Positions 33,454 through 45,725 of a stretch of 64,000 nucleotides of DNA are shown here, piece by piece. The position numbers and the translations under genes are program-made. Under the pieces are notes generated by a model, which was not told where the DNA came from, did no database searches, and saw nothing but the letters and a program-made list of their open reading frames with translations. Positions within the stretch are counted from its first letter, which is position 1; the number at the start of each line of letters is the position of its first letter. Source of the stretch: Papaver somniferum (taxonomy: Eukaryota; Streptophyta; Magnoliopsida; Ranunculales; Papaveraceae); contig NC_039368.1 of assembly GCF_003573695.1 (NCBI RefSeq), positions 13,768,360 to 13,832,359 on the forward strand, read 5' to 3'.

Positions 33454-34091
33454 GGCAAAGGAATTCACAGAAGACTTCTGATAAAGAAGATATTACTAGC
33501 ATCCAAAAGTTTGTTGCAGATCTCAAGGAGATGGCTAAACTAAAATATGAGAAACAACGTATTGATGACCAGGTGAGACTGTGCTACGTAATTAACTGCA
33601 TCACAACGAACACTGTAAAAAAGATTTTTTTAGAATAGCGTAATTATCTAGTATTTTCTGTTGTATATATTTGTTTGAAGCATCCTTCGCTCACACTCAT
33701 CATCACTCTTTATAAGCTAACAAGGATCACTCCATTAACTTGGCTGGCTCATTCTTTTGTAGGCCAAGGAGGAAGAAGTAAAGGCTTATGAATCTATTAA
33801 GTCTGTAAAAGATGTAGGCATTGATCCAATACAAGATTCTCCAGAATCTCCTTCACAATGACCCTTGGAGTTCGAGAGGAAACAACGATAGATTATTGAA
33901 CTTTGGCACTTCTATTGCATCTCATTGGTCCACAGAACCTACTTCTTTTTGCTCTTTAAAGGTGATTCTTCAGATTCCATTTACTTAGAGGTGGAGCTGA
34001 GAAGGTTATCATTTCTTAAAGACAATTTTTCTCGAGGAAATTTCCACAAAGTGTCTGCAGGCGCTGATCAGGATCTATCACTAGCTTCAAG
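33454..34091 (+). pseudogene. Captured NACK-type kinesin fragment (C-terminal DUF3490 region)
   Basis: Exon 33454-33572 reads DKEDITSIQKFVADLKEMAK up to a GT donor. After a 190-bp intron, exon 33763-34091 reads through KDVGIDPIQDSPESPSQ and on to [28 protein letters not shown] and [20 protein letters not shown]. These are the signature blocks of the C-terminal region of NACK1/HINKEL and TETRASPORE kinesins, which drive cell-plate expansion in plant cytokinesis. A TGA at 33859 stands where the family has Trp, and a TAG follows QR. Motor domain and upstream exons are absent. A possible further exon (35569-35642) is too diverged to assign. Confidence 0.85.
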
Positions 34092-34721
34092 GTACCATTT
34101 TTTTTTATTTTGTTTTTACTAATATGCCTTGCATTGTCTATTTATTTGTTCTTTTCCGTCAAACTGCTATGTATTTGTATACGCAACCTTGACATGTAAT
34201 GTTGCAAAGGGTATATGATATGCAAGTTCAAATTCTTGTTCTGGCCCTAAATGACGATGTTATTATCATTATCTAATGACTGGCTCTATCCTAGAATTAG
34301 TTCATTTGTTCCACACTACTTCAGTTAACAGAATAGAAACTGTAACATGTTTATGTTCACATTCATAGCAAGAAGGACCTTACTCATACAGATAATACTT
34401 TGTGTGATACTCATTAACTTAAAGTCAATCTAAACTTTTGTATCTCCTAGAATGGATACCTGAAAGCACAATAAGAATGCGCAGCTGAGGAAAACTTTTA
34501 ATATGTAGTATGCACATCTATAATTTATTCCAATATTATTCTGTATAGTTTATGAATGCAAGTTTCTGAGTTTCAATTGCTAAGACATGATGCAATTTGT
34601 ATTTTAAGCTTGAGCTTGGTTTCTATGAACTGGTAGTGTCATTTAATCCCATTCGTCAAGTAGACCTCACAGATTGGATGAGCTGAGAAAAACCTTCTTT
34701 TGCAGTTGCACAAACCATACG

Positions 34722-35250
34722 GGTGTGTAACTGCCGATTACACAATCCATATGTATGTGTATTTTCCTATTACACAAGCCATATGGATGTGTAACTGCTG
34801 ATTACACATGCATTTTGTATGTGTACAAGCTGATTACACAAGCATTTCACACACTCGATCAGAATTCATGCATATTGTATTGTCTGTGTTTTTTTGTGTG
34901 CTTTGTAATAGAGTTCTCCTGTATTTGAAATTCTATGTAGTTAACACAGTGTATGTGCCAGGTAAATGCTGATGTGTAACTGCGTCTTACACATGCCATA
35001 TGCATGTGTAACTGCCGATTACACATGCCTATAACACTACTAGGTTAATGATTTATACAGATGCCATATGATGTGTAACTGCTAGTTACACATGCCATAT
35101 GATGTGTAACTGCCAATTACACATACAACTAGTTGTAACTGCTAGTCACACATGCTAGCAGTTACACATGCCATATGATGTGTAACTGCTAGTTACACAT
35201 GCTAGTTGTATGTGTAACTGCCAATTACACATGCTATTTGAATGTGTAAA
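34722..35250. repeat. TGTGTAACTGC...TTACACA palindrome array, main block
   Basis: At least ten units of the form TGTGTAACTGCTAGTTACAC or close variants, each a near-perfect inverted repeat, separated by short CATATG/ATGCCATATG-like spacers. Confidence 0.85.
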
Positions 35251-35811
35251 AGTTGGAAATATATTTATGTCGTTTTTCTTCTGTAAGATAAAGAGAAACT
35301 CTTTCTTTCTGATAGTGGTTTTTATAACTACGTCCTGAACCCTAATGTGTGCCCTTTAGAATCCTAACAGGCTCAAACAGTCATCCCACTGGCACTGGAC
35401 TGGATCATAAAGTGGCTTAGCCCCAAAATATTACTTATTCAAGTATCAAGTAAAACTGGTCTTTATGACAGTCAACCTTTAGTCCAGGTTCATTAATTTT
35501 CGAAAACTAGATACAAAAATGGCCAGTTCTTTTGTTGCTAACTCATACTTTGCATTATGTTACCAGGTCAGCTCATCATGAACAATGCAACTCAACTAAA
35601 GCAAGAGAACTTAATGAAAATTGCGATTGATACTACTACAAGGTTAGTCCAGCATGCCTCAGTTTATATTTTGTCTCCTATTCTTTGTTTGCACGGAAAT
35701 GTTGAACCTTTAACTCGTAGATTCACTGCAGAAATCAGTGGTTTGAACATTATATACTTGGTAATCATGCTTATGTTCTTTCCTTTATCAATTATGGTGC
35801 TGAATTCCAAT

Positions 35812-36310
35812 ATGGATGTGTAACTCCTAGTTACACTAGTCAGTTGCGTCGGTAACTGCTAGTTTCACTACTCAGATGTTGTGAAATTGAATATACATTG
35901 TTTTTCACTTAATCTTATAAAAACTAATTGCTTGTTGTTATATTTTAGGTCTCATTGGAACTGAAATTGACGCTGAATACACAAGTCAGACGCATGTGGA
36001 ACCCTCAATCACACTAGATAGACGCATGTGTAACCCTCAATTACACTAGATAGACGCATGTGTAACTCTCAATTACACTAGATAGATGCATTTGTAACTC
36101 TCAATTACACTAGACAGATGCGTGTGTAACTTCTAGTTACACATGCTAAGAAATTATTGTAAATGAATATTAAAGTAATACATGTATTTTTGTATGCGCT
36201 CTTTTTGATGTCTATTTTTTTGATGTGTAACTTTGCATTACACATGGCATAAGGATGTGTAACTTCTAGATACACATGCCATATGCATGTGTAACTTATA
36301 TTTACACATT
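35812..36310. repeat. TGTGTAAC palindrome array, second block
   Basis: Further units, first at 35812-35870 and then from about 35985, where three copies of a GACGCATGTGTAACTCTC-like unit run nearly in tandem at roughly 53-bp steps. The motif is the same as in the main block. Confidence 0.75.
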
Positions 36311-36520
36311 CACACTGTATTTTAATAATTTTGGGCCTAGATTTAATAATTTTGGGCTTAAATTTAAATTTTATTTAATTTGGGGTTTGACAATATATAA
36401 AAGGGCATGAATGTCTTTTAATAACTCGGGGCCTAGATTTAAACTTCTTTTAATTAAGGGTCTCATATTATGAGTTATCTATGGGTTGGGCCTTAGCCTA
36501 ATTTTCCCTTTGGGATATCT

Positions 36521-36600
36521 ATTTTATTTTATTGATATTGATTTATGATATATATTGTATTTTATTTTATTGATATTGATTTATGATATCTATTTTTTTT
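36521..36600. repeat. Tandem AT-rich repeat
   Basis: The word TATTTTATTTTATTGATATT followed by GATTTATGATAT occurs twice in succession, followed by a T-run. Confidence 0.6.
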
Positions 36601-36799
36601 TTTTTTTGATTTATGATATTTTAGATTAGGGATTGTCATTCTGAACGGCGTCCGTGCCCAGCTGGTGACAAGGATCCCTACCGATTATTTGTAATTTTAT
36701 AATTTTTTTCTTTTTTATTTTATTTTATTTTGAAGCAAGGATATCTCTATTTTGCACAAGGGTCTGATGTCATCTTTTTGAGTATATATAATTATTTAC

Positions 36800-38585
36800 A
36801 ATCAAATTCAATCAGTACTCAACTCAATGGCACTATACCAAATGTTATCTTTTCCTCTTCCAGTTAAGCTTATTGATGAAATGGAAACAGTCCAGAGAAA
36901 GTATTGGTGGGGAATTAAGAATAACAAAAGAGGTTTTCAACCAAAGCCTTGGATATCAATCTGTGTACCAAAAAGGTTTGGGGGATTAGGTTTCAAAAAT
37001 ATCAGAATTTTCAACGAAGCTATGTTAACCAAGTTAGCATGGAGGATGGTTACTCATCCAAATGATTTATATGCTAAAATATTGAAATCCAAATACTTTA
37101 TCAGAAAGCATCCTCTTCATCTCATAAAAAAACGTCAAGGAACTTGGATTTGGAATGGAATACAAAGAGGCTTACCCAATGTCAAGAAACACTGCTTCTG
37201 GATATTAGGAAAAGAAGATCACATAAGTATTACACAAGATCGTTGAATTCCGGAAAGAGAGCAGCCAATACAATTGAGATCAACAAATTACAATGTCCGA
37301 AAAATATCAGATTTAATAGATCACAATAATCACAGGTGGAATACCCAAATTCTGGAAAGATGCATGGACTCAGAAACGAGGCGACAAGTACTTGATATAA
37401 GAATTCCACTATAAGGAGAAGACCAACTCAAATGGAAATTGACAAAATCTAGAAACTTCGTTGTTAGTTCAATGTATCAGCAACTTCTGAAAGAAAATGG
37501 GGTTCGTTCTTAACTTCTGATGGAGAAGCAATAGCTACTTTTCTGGCACATGAACATACCCAAGAAAATTCTACTATTCTTATGGAAAGTAATACAAGAC
37601 ATTCTTCCACTAAGAACAAATATGAAGAGATTTATCCAAACGACTGAACACTTGTTTAAATTCTGCCCATTATGTATGATTACAGAAGAAACAGCTGAAC
37701 ACTTGTTTAAATTCTTCCCATTCGCAAGAGAAATTTGGTTTGAAGTTGATTCTCTGTCTCGTTTTTCAATGCAGTGGTACCCAACAATCAGACAATGGAT
37801 AGTAGCATGGTTTGACAAAGAATATAAGCATCCAAAAGATGTGGAGATAGATTATAAGAAGGCGGAAGTTATCCTTTGGAACATATGGAAAAGTAGATGC
37901 CAATGCGTATTTAATAAGCGCCGCCAGAATCCTTATGACACTCTGCATCACATAAACATAATGCATGATAAACTAAGGACATAAATAAATACAAACTCAA
38001 ATAAGATGCATGTTCACATAACTTCCTTAAATCACATTAATACCTACATGCCTGATAAAAACAACTATCATATTTATATTCATGCTGCGAAAACTGACGT
38101 ATTACAAAATGCTGGTATTGGGATAATCATTTTTGATAATGCATGTACTTTCTACGCTGCCAAGTCCTTTAACATCACAACCCGGAATATTGAGTGCGCA
38201 AAAGCAGTAGCTTTGTTGGAAGCTATCAAATGGAGCAAAGACTTGAAGTTTCCCATCATCAATGTTTTTGGAGATAATTGAAATGTTATAAATGCAGTTA
38301 ATGGAACTTTTAATTATGTGATATAAAGTAATCACAACATCATTTTGGACTATAAATACTTACTCCAGTTTTTTGATAGGTGGCAATGTATTCATATAAA
38401 AAGAAATTCAAACAGAATAGCACATGCTTTAGCTATAGCTGCCACCTCTGTACCTATATCAAGAATGTGGTATCTAACCCCTCTTGAGTGCATATGTAAA
38501 TATCTAAGATGATGTAAAAGTCCTATTGTAACATATGTAACCTTATATATATATATAAAGAAGTTCGTTTTATAATAAAAAAAAA
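36800..38585 (+). mobile_element. 5'-truncated LINE 1 (RT end, zinc-binding region, RNase H)
   Basis: Starts inside the region after the reverse transcriptase core (LPVKLIDEMETVQRKYWWG, FGGLGFKNIRIFNEAMLTKL at 36827-37246), then a zinc-binding region (37550-37984, NIPKKILLFLWKV and CPLCMITEETAEHLF) and an RNase H domain (38006-38281, AGIGIIIFDNA, ECAKAVALLEAIKWSK). Frames are broken by several stops and shifts. The 3' end is A-rich near 38575. A 10-bp ATATTTTAGA occurs at 36616-36625 and 38586-38595 and could be its target duplication, but it is AT-rich and weak evidence. Inactive. Confidence 0.85.
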
Positions 38586-38599
38586 ATATTTTAGAAAAA

Positions 38600-39829
38600 G
38601 ATACTTCAATCCATAATTAGATTTTTTTTTTCTTTAAGTTCATCATTAAAAACCTCAAGTAGGTGAATTGTTTGGAAACTAGAGGTGCACATGGTTCGGT
38701 TTAGTATGGTTGTTTGCCAGAAAAAATCGAAATCGAAGCACTCGGTTTTTAAATTTTGTAAACCAATGAAAACCATTAGATAATATGGTTCGATTCGGTT
38801 ACAAGCCTTCTCGGTTCGGTACAAAACCAGTCAGTTTTGGTTAACCGAAACTTTTAACTATAATATTTTATCTCTTTTAACTTTTAACTATAATATGATT
38901 TTGTGTAAGAGATTGAAATGGAGAACAACTGCAGGAACAAGTGGGTTATGCCCAGATTATGAAGCTATGTTATTTTGTGTTTATATTCTATGGGTAAATC
39001 AGCTCACTATTGAATATGTATCATTTGAGAGGAGTTCTTGTATTTATTTCAGATAGGGGAAATATTTGGGTTAACTTTTGTTTAGAACTTCTTCCTTAGT
39101 GTTTTATTAGAGGTTTTAGATCCTTAGTGCCTCATGTTATAGTTAATCTCTCGGATTAGTAAGCTTCTAGCTTGTGGGGAGCTACAGTAGTATCGATATT
39201 TTTGTTATCCGAAGGCTATCTAACGAAATTGACTTTAATGACCAATCCAAGAGTACGAGTTTGGAACTAAACTTGACAACCAAACTTCGCATACCAACGC
39301 TTGGTAGACTCAACCAGTAGTGCTTTAACATCATTATATCTCTAGCACATTTCCATAAAAATAATTTAATTTTTGGTATTAGGTCCAGAGACCAAATTTT
39401 TTACCTGATATTATTAGAAGTTACCTGCCTATCAACATCCCCATGGAGCTTGAGATTACAAAGAATCTGGTAAGCAGACTTGACACTGAGGCAATCTTTT
39501 TTGTTTCTGGTCTACACCAACTTATTGTACCCAATATATTTTACTGAGACGTAAATCAGTCAAAAAAAGAAGATTGTTTATTGTATCTTATTCCCACACA
39601 TGGTTCACAAACCAATAAGGAGCAGTAGCACTTGCTGCAAAAATGAGGATTTTCTAAACCTTGTACCTACTTACCCTACAAAATTAGGATTTTCTTGCCA
39701 CCCCAAATTCCAACAACTAAATCACTTAATGAAGTTGGATTCTCTGCTATTGTTTTTTCAGTTCCATGTAGTATTCTTCTTACTTTCAGCATGAAAAAAG
39801 ATAGGAATTTCTGAAGTACGTTTCCTTCA
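38600..39829. other. Gene-free stretch with a possible hAT end
   Basis: No gene. At about 38680-38850, ACTAGAGGTGCACATGGTTC begins a segment rich in GGTTCGGTT words, a style typical of plant hAT-type non-autonomous elements. A matching right terminus was not found, so no element is claimed. The rest holds nothing I can name. Confidence 0.3.
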
Positions 39830-42800
39830 GATGGATATCATGTCACTGAGGAGGTTGACAGTCATTTTGAGAAGGGTGAAGGTTCTAATCAGAGAAGAGG
39901 AAAAAGAGTTCGAGAAAATGTACACAACGTATTTTATACATTGGTCACATTCATCTATTGGTTTTTCTGGTGGCATTGCTCTTCTTTGGAAAGATGGTAT
40001 GGGAATTCAGTTAATAAATGAACATAGAAATCAGATAGAAGTTATGGTAATTGCTGATCCTCAAAATTCTCAATGGATGCTAACATGCCTGTATGGAAGT
40101 CCAAGATATCAAGAAAAAAAGGATCTATGGGAGTCAATTGCAGCAAGAAACCAGAACATGCAGATTCCATGGATGTTAATAGGGGATCTAAGCATCACAA
40201 TAAATTCTCAAGAGAAGAACTTAAAGGCAAATAATGGGCAATCAAGCATCAACAAACAAATCCAAGACTAGCTTCTTCAGACTGACCTATTGGAAGTAAA
40301 ATTCTCAGGGTATCCATATACTTGGAGCAATCATAGACATAATGACAAATTGGTGGAGGCAAAGTTAGACAAAGCAATGGCAAATACAAGATGGCATGAT
40401 ACTTTTCCTGCAACAACAACCTACAATATCACCGCATTTGGCTCAGATCATACTCCCATATCAATGAGCACAAACCCATCAGAAAAAAAAACTTCAAAAA
40501 ACCATTTAGGGTCTATGAAAACTGGATCCACCAAGATTCATGTAAAGAAGTTATTGAAAAAGCTTGGAGCCAAACACAACAAGGCTCTGCTGCTTACCAA
40601 ACTGTCACAAAGTTGAAAGTCACTAAGTAGGAAATCAAAAGATGGAATTTTGAAGTCTTTGGCAATGTTCATCAGCACATCAAGGAGGTGGTAAAGAAAA
40701 TTCAAGAAGCTCAAGCTATATAGGGTCTTAGCAACAACAACACTATGGAGAATCTAAAACAAGAACTCAGACATTGGTACAAAATGGACTCTGACATGAA
40801 GTACCAAAATTCAAGGGAGAATTTGTTGAAAAAAAAACAGAAATACCAAGTACTTGCACTCAAGAGCCAGCTACAGGAGAAGAAGAAACCATATTGATTC
40901 TCTCAAAGATGACATGGGTCTGTGGCACTCAAATAGAAAAGAAATCGAGCAACTCCTCAACATACATTTCAGTTCCATTACTACTTCATCAAATCCACAA
41001 AGAGATGAGGAAATTCTAAACCTCATTATCCCATGTATAAATGAAAAAGATAATGCAAGATTAACAAAACTACCAGACATGGAGGAAATAAAAAATACTG
41101 TCTTTCAAATCAAACCTTGGGCTGCACCAGGTCCAGATGGCTTTCAGGCAGGATTTTATCAACAATGCTGGAACATAGTAGGTAATAACATTATCCTTAT
41201 GACATTAAGTTTTTTCAGAAATGGCTACCTCCTAAAAGAGCTAAATTATACCTTTCAGACACTTATACCAAAAGTTGAATGCCCTCAAACCCCATCATAT
41301 CACAGACCCATTAGCATATGCAACATAAACTACAAAATAATCTCAAAAATGCTTGCCAACAGACTCAAACCTATCCTAGAAAAAATGGTATCCCCATTTC
41401 AAGCAGCATATATCCCAAATAGATACATCATAGATAACACAATAATTGCACATGAAATTGTGGATCACATAAGGAAGAGTAGAAATAAATTTGGAGAAGT
41501 TGGTATAAAGTTGGAAATGTCGAAAGCCTTCGACAGAATTGAATGGAAATTCTTAATAGATATAATGAAGCAACTGGGTTTCTACAACAAATGGTGCCAA
41601 ATGATCAACCAATGTATTGGAACAACTTCAGTGTCTGTTCTTCTCAATGGCTCTTCTTGTCAACCTTTCACTCCAACAAGAGGATTACGTCAGGGTGATC
41701 TAATATCTCCATACTTATTCATTCTCTGCATGGAAGGATTCTTCAGAATGTTATGCAAAGCTGAAAGCACAAAGAAAATTCAAGGCATTAAACCAAGCAA
41801 ATACAGTCCAAGCATTAATAGTCTGCTCTTTGCATATGATTGCCTTCTATTTTGCAAAGGCAAATATCAAGAATAAGGAACCTGCTGTACATCATCAAAC
41901 AAATTCAGTGCTGCAACCTCAGAGAGATCATCATCTTACAAATTTACTTCAAATGAAGACAATGGGGTTGAATGAAAAATATCTTGGGCTACCCATCTTC
42001 CTAGGTAAAAACAAAAGGGAGAGCTTTAATCCAATAGAAGAAAAAGTGCAAAGCAGGTTAAGTACTTGGCATGGAAAAATCATTGATCAAGCTGGAAGAT
42101 CAACTCAAGTGTAGTCTGTGCTAGGTACCATGGCTAATTACCAAATGGGTTGCTTTAAAATGCCAAAACATGTAACTGAGTCCATTGATAGAATTCAGAG
42201 AAGATACTGGTGGAGAGATGACAACAAGAAAGGAATGTGTCCAATCTCACGGGGTTCTATGTGCAAACCAAAAAGATTGGGTGGTATGGGATTCAAAAAT
42301 ACCACAAAATTTAATGATGCCATACTTGCAAAGCTGGCCTGGATGATGATTACAGCTGAAAACTCTCTTTGTGCTAGAATTCTGAAGGTTAAATACTTCC
42401 ACAACAAAGACCCTTTGTGTGATGAAATTACAACTCAAGGCTCATGGATCTAGAAGAGCATTTACAAGGACTGCAGATTGTTAAGAAGTATTATGTGTGG
42501 TCTGTTGGAGATGGAGCCAAGATAAAAATTTAGAAACATAACTGGATTGCAAACATACCTCATACACATCTCACAAATGCTGCTCAACACTATGTAGAGA
42601 ATGATATTGTTCAGAGTTTAATCAAGCGAGAATGCAAACAGTGGGATATTCAAAGTATAAATCATACATTCAGTCACACTGAAAGCAAGAAAATTCAAGA
42701 AATAAGAATCCCAACAAATGCCAGGGACACCATAAACTGGAGCTTAACAAGAAATGGCACTTTCACTGTCAAATTTACTTATAAAGCTTTGACACAAGAA

Positions 42801-43870
42801 GTCAAAGAAGACGGCATAAGCAGTGAAGCACAAAAACTCTGGCTGAAAATATGGCACCTAAAGCTTCCATATAAGCTCAATTTTTTTTCTGTGGAGGTGC
42901 TTGAAAGACATATTGCAAACAAGAACCAAAGTGGGCAGATACATCCTAATGGAAGATTATTCTTGTCCATTCTGCAAACAAGTTCCAGAAACTAATGCTC
43001 ATATCTTCCTACACTGTGACATGGCTCAAGTCATCTGGTTTACCATTCTCCCAGAAGCAATGCACTCTTTTCAACACTTCAAGTCCCTGCAAGATTGGAT
43101 CAAAAGCTAGAGCCAAGAACATAACAACATCTCTTTTAAAAACAAAGAAAGTATCCTTTAAGCTACAGTGATTATGTGGCAAATATGGAAGTTTAGATGT
43201 CTAACTGTTTTTGAGGGGAAAAATTCTCATCGCAACAACATTATCATGAGAATTAGAAATTTCTGCACTAAACATAACATTTTAGGTGGAGAGAATAATC
43301 ATACTAGCAGACATTAGGCCAGCATAACTAAGAAAAAATGGGAAAAACCTCCTTAAAACTGGTTGAAATTAAACTTTGATGCAGCTTTTGACAAGCATTC
43401 TAAAACTTGTGGTATTGGTCTAATTCTAAGAGACTGTGCAGGACGATTTCTGAAGGCCATGATGAAAGTGACAACTGCTAGAGATGCTGAACAAGGGGAA
43501 GGACTAGCACTTCTAGAAGCAGTGGAGTGGATAAAGAGTAAAAGTTGGAGTAAAGTTATCATTGAAGGTGATTGTAAAACTGTCATTTAAGCTGTGACTT
43601 CAAATTTTGGTAACTCAAATTGGCATGACCATAATCTCCTTTCGGATATTAGTAGGATAGTAGAATCTATCAACAGTATTAGATGTGTTTTCTTTCCTAG
43701 GACAGGTAATGAAGCGGCTGATGGCCTAGCCAAATATGCCAAGAAGTATCAATGTAACCAAGTTTGGGCCGAGAACCCACCAAGATGCATCCACTCAATC
43801 ATTGAGTTGGATAAATCTGTGTAACTTTCTTTTCTAATAATGAATTTGCTTTTATGATTAAAAGAAAAAT
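39830..43870 (+). mobile_element. Degenerate LINE 2 (endonuclease, RT, zinc-binding, RNase H)
   Basis: Reads in order: endonuclease C-terminal part (39831-40616, GGIALLWKDGMGIQ, GSDHTPIS), reverse transcriptase (40854-41876, GPDGFQAGFYQQCW, HRPISICNINYKIISK, FTPTRGLRQGDLISPYLF), post-RT region (41880-42453), zinc-binding region (about 42789-43110) and RNase H (43363-43824, LNFDAAFDKHS, GNEAADGLAKYAKK). The endonuclease N terminus is missing. In the RT core, LDMSKAFD reads LEMSKAFD and the FADD box reads FAYD, so both metal-binding Asp sites are altered. Several stops and frameshifts occur. It ends in an A-rich tail near 43860. Confidence 0.9.
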
Positions 43871-44503
43871 AGAACTACATATTGTTATTGGCAGTACTTA
43901 GCCTGGAATTATGTTGTTTTTTTACAAACAAGACATAGTTGTGGTTTAATACAATTATTTTTCAACGAAAATGTGAGCTAATATCGATTCGACCTGAGGT
44001 TACATTGGGGCTAGTATTAGCTGTCCTGGTACAAGTACAACTATGTAAAAATATTGATTTGGACTGACCAGTAAATAAAAAACTGTTGCAATAAATAAAA
44101 GCAAATGACCACACACATGTCAATTACTTGTTTTATGCTCTAAAAAAATTTAATCAATTACCTGATTCAAATAGACTATAAAAAACTAATGAACTTGCAT
44201 GAGCATTCAATTTGATTAAAAGATCAGTCACTCTCAAACTTGGACAAAATGTAGTGGACAATCTTTTTTTTTTTTTGTTTTTCCATTATATATAGTCACT
44301 AGTCAGTTCACCACATATCAACAAACTCACAAAGGTACAAAACTAGTGTCTACTTTCTAAAAGTTGACTAGCTTAATTAAGCTTAACTTAGCTTTTCCTT
44401 TTTAAAAAAGCAACTTAATTTGGCATACAAAACAAAATACAGTTGTCCCACCAAAGGGTATGCTCATGGAAATAGGACCTAATCACCGGGGTATTGGCCG
44501 GTA
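43871..44503. other. Gene-free stretch
   Basis: AT-rich, with no gene or repeat recognised. It ends in a hairpin at the edge of the next element. Confidence 0.4.
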
Positions 44504-44769
44504 GGTTTTGATGAACCGGCCAATGGGGATGTCAAAATTAACTAGGGAATAGAGGTGGATCCAAAAATCCAATCAGGGTCATCCCTTATCTAAATATTTT
44601 TTCAAATCCTAATCTACTCTTTACTAATCAGGTTTAGTGATTAATTAAAATTAGTAAAAATCAAAGTATTTATTAAATGATTAGTGTGTATTTTTATTTG
44701 AATTTGGGTGAGTGAGGTGAGAGTAGAGGGAGGGAAAAAATATTTAAGAGAGAACCTTTTTTGGTGTAA

Positions 44770-44817
44770 ATGAAGGATGATTGTGAAGAGAGAATTGTTG
44801 CTAAGAGGTTGAAAATT
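44770..44817 (+). pseudogene. Remnant of the transposase first exon, with its ATG
   Basis: The frame MKDDCEERIVA aligns with TEDDCEERIAA at 5520 in the large element. Here the first codon is ATG; there it is ACG. It indicates the likely original start of the transposase. The reading frame ends soon after in T-rich sequence. Confidence 0.7.
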
Positions 44818-44869
44818 TGTTTTTTTTTTTCTTTCAATCCACCATTTTTACAACTGAAAAAGCTCGGTG

Positions 44870-45405
44870 CCGGCATAGTATTCAACCAAAACACCATGCC
44901 GGCAATTGTTGGAAATTTTCATAAATGTTTGCCACTACGCAGAGTTTTCGGTAGAAAAAAAATTCTACTAGAAAATTGAATTTCAGTTCGTTTTGAATTT
45001 TTTTTTCCTGGTTTTTAGTCCACTTCCGGCACAGTCTGTTACTTCTCGAGCATGCCGGTACAGCTGCTGGCATGGTATGTTGCTTGAATTTCTTTGCCGA
45101 CACATGATGTAAAGTATCCAGAAACTTGATTTTTTTTTCACTTGAGTACCGGCATTGATAGATTTCTATCGAGCATGCCGTCACTTAGTTACGGCATTGA
45201 ATGATAGTTACCAAGCATGCCGGCACCATTTTCCGGCATGGTCTTCATCACTTCCGGCATGATCTTCATCTTTTCCGGTATGATATTCATCACTTCCGGC
45301 GTGGTCTTCATCACTTCCGGGATGGTCTTCATCATTTTTGGTATGATATTCATTAATTCCGGCATGATATTCATCACTTCCGGCATGATAATCAATCACT
45401 TCCGA
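44870..45405. repeat. CCGG motif array of the derivative
   Basis: Includes at least eight consecutive ATTTCCGGCATGATCTTCATC-like units (about 45190-45390) spaced about 20-24 bases apart, more regular than in the large MULE. Read in frame they give false Met/Pro/Glu-repeat peptides. Confidence 0.75.
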
Positions 45406-45725
45406 ATGTAAAAAAAGAAAAATCGATTTCAAAGAGAGGAGTCGGCAGAGAAGGAGAAGACAATTTGAAAGGGAGTAGGGAAACTTTAAAATTTGAAAAG
45501 GAATGGAGAAATTTTTAGGTTTCTAAGCCCTAACCCTAAAAGAGATTAATAAGAGGAGAAGATGGAAATGGGGGATATAATTTTGTTTTTTGATTTCTAT
45601 TTTGAGAGAAGAGTATTTTAATATTTTTATCCCCAAAACACTCCTTAGCAAACATTATTGATTGCGGGAAGCAATTCATATCCCCCAATTAGTTTTCATA
45701 TCCCCAATTGTGGGTGTGTTTTGAT

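Larger units (their letters stand above)
32345..36490. mobile_element. Putative transposon-like unit carrying a captured kinesin fragment
   Basis: The left end (about 32345-32400, with AACCCCTATAATATGGG) and the reversed right end (about 36490-36430, with AACCCATAGATAACTCATAA) share broken similarity that extends into TCTAGGTCC/TCTAGGCCC blocks. No target duplication was found. Inside are a kinesin gene fragment with introns, an unassigned 5' part and a long palindrome array. The pattern suits a Pack-MULE-like capture, but the boundaries and class are inference. Confidence 0.4.
44513..45716. mobile_element. 1.2-kb deletion derivative of the 17.8-kb MULE
   Basis: The left end GAACCGGCCAATGGGGATGT and the reversed right end CACCCACAATTGGGGATATG match the large element's ends. 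Flanks 44504-44512 (GGTTTTGAT) and 45717-45725 (TGTTTTGAT) agree in 8 of 9 bases. The left 300 bases match 5290-5600 of the large MULE (same GGTTTAGTG block, same GTGAGAGTAGA leader), and the right 200 match 22740-23028. In between are only the CCGG motif arrays (about 44870-45405); all genes are gone. It would need transposase from a full element. Confidence 0.85.

Noticed and set aside
34722..35250. Possible CRISPR-like array
   Set aside because: Plant DNA; units are palindromic with irregular spacers and no cas genes.
36616..38595. ATATTTTAGA as a firm target duplication of LINE 1
   Set aside because: AT-rich 10-mer, and the left copy is about 200 bases before recognisable LINE sequence; kept only as a possibility.
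45189..45411. Met/Pro/Glu/Ile repeat frames on both strands
   Set aside because: Three frames of the same near-tandem CCGG array; translation of a DNA repeat, not a protein.
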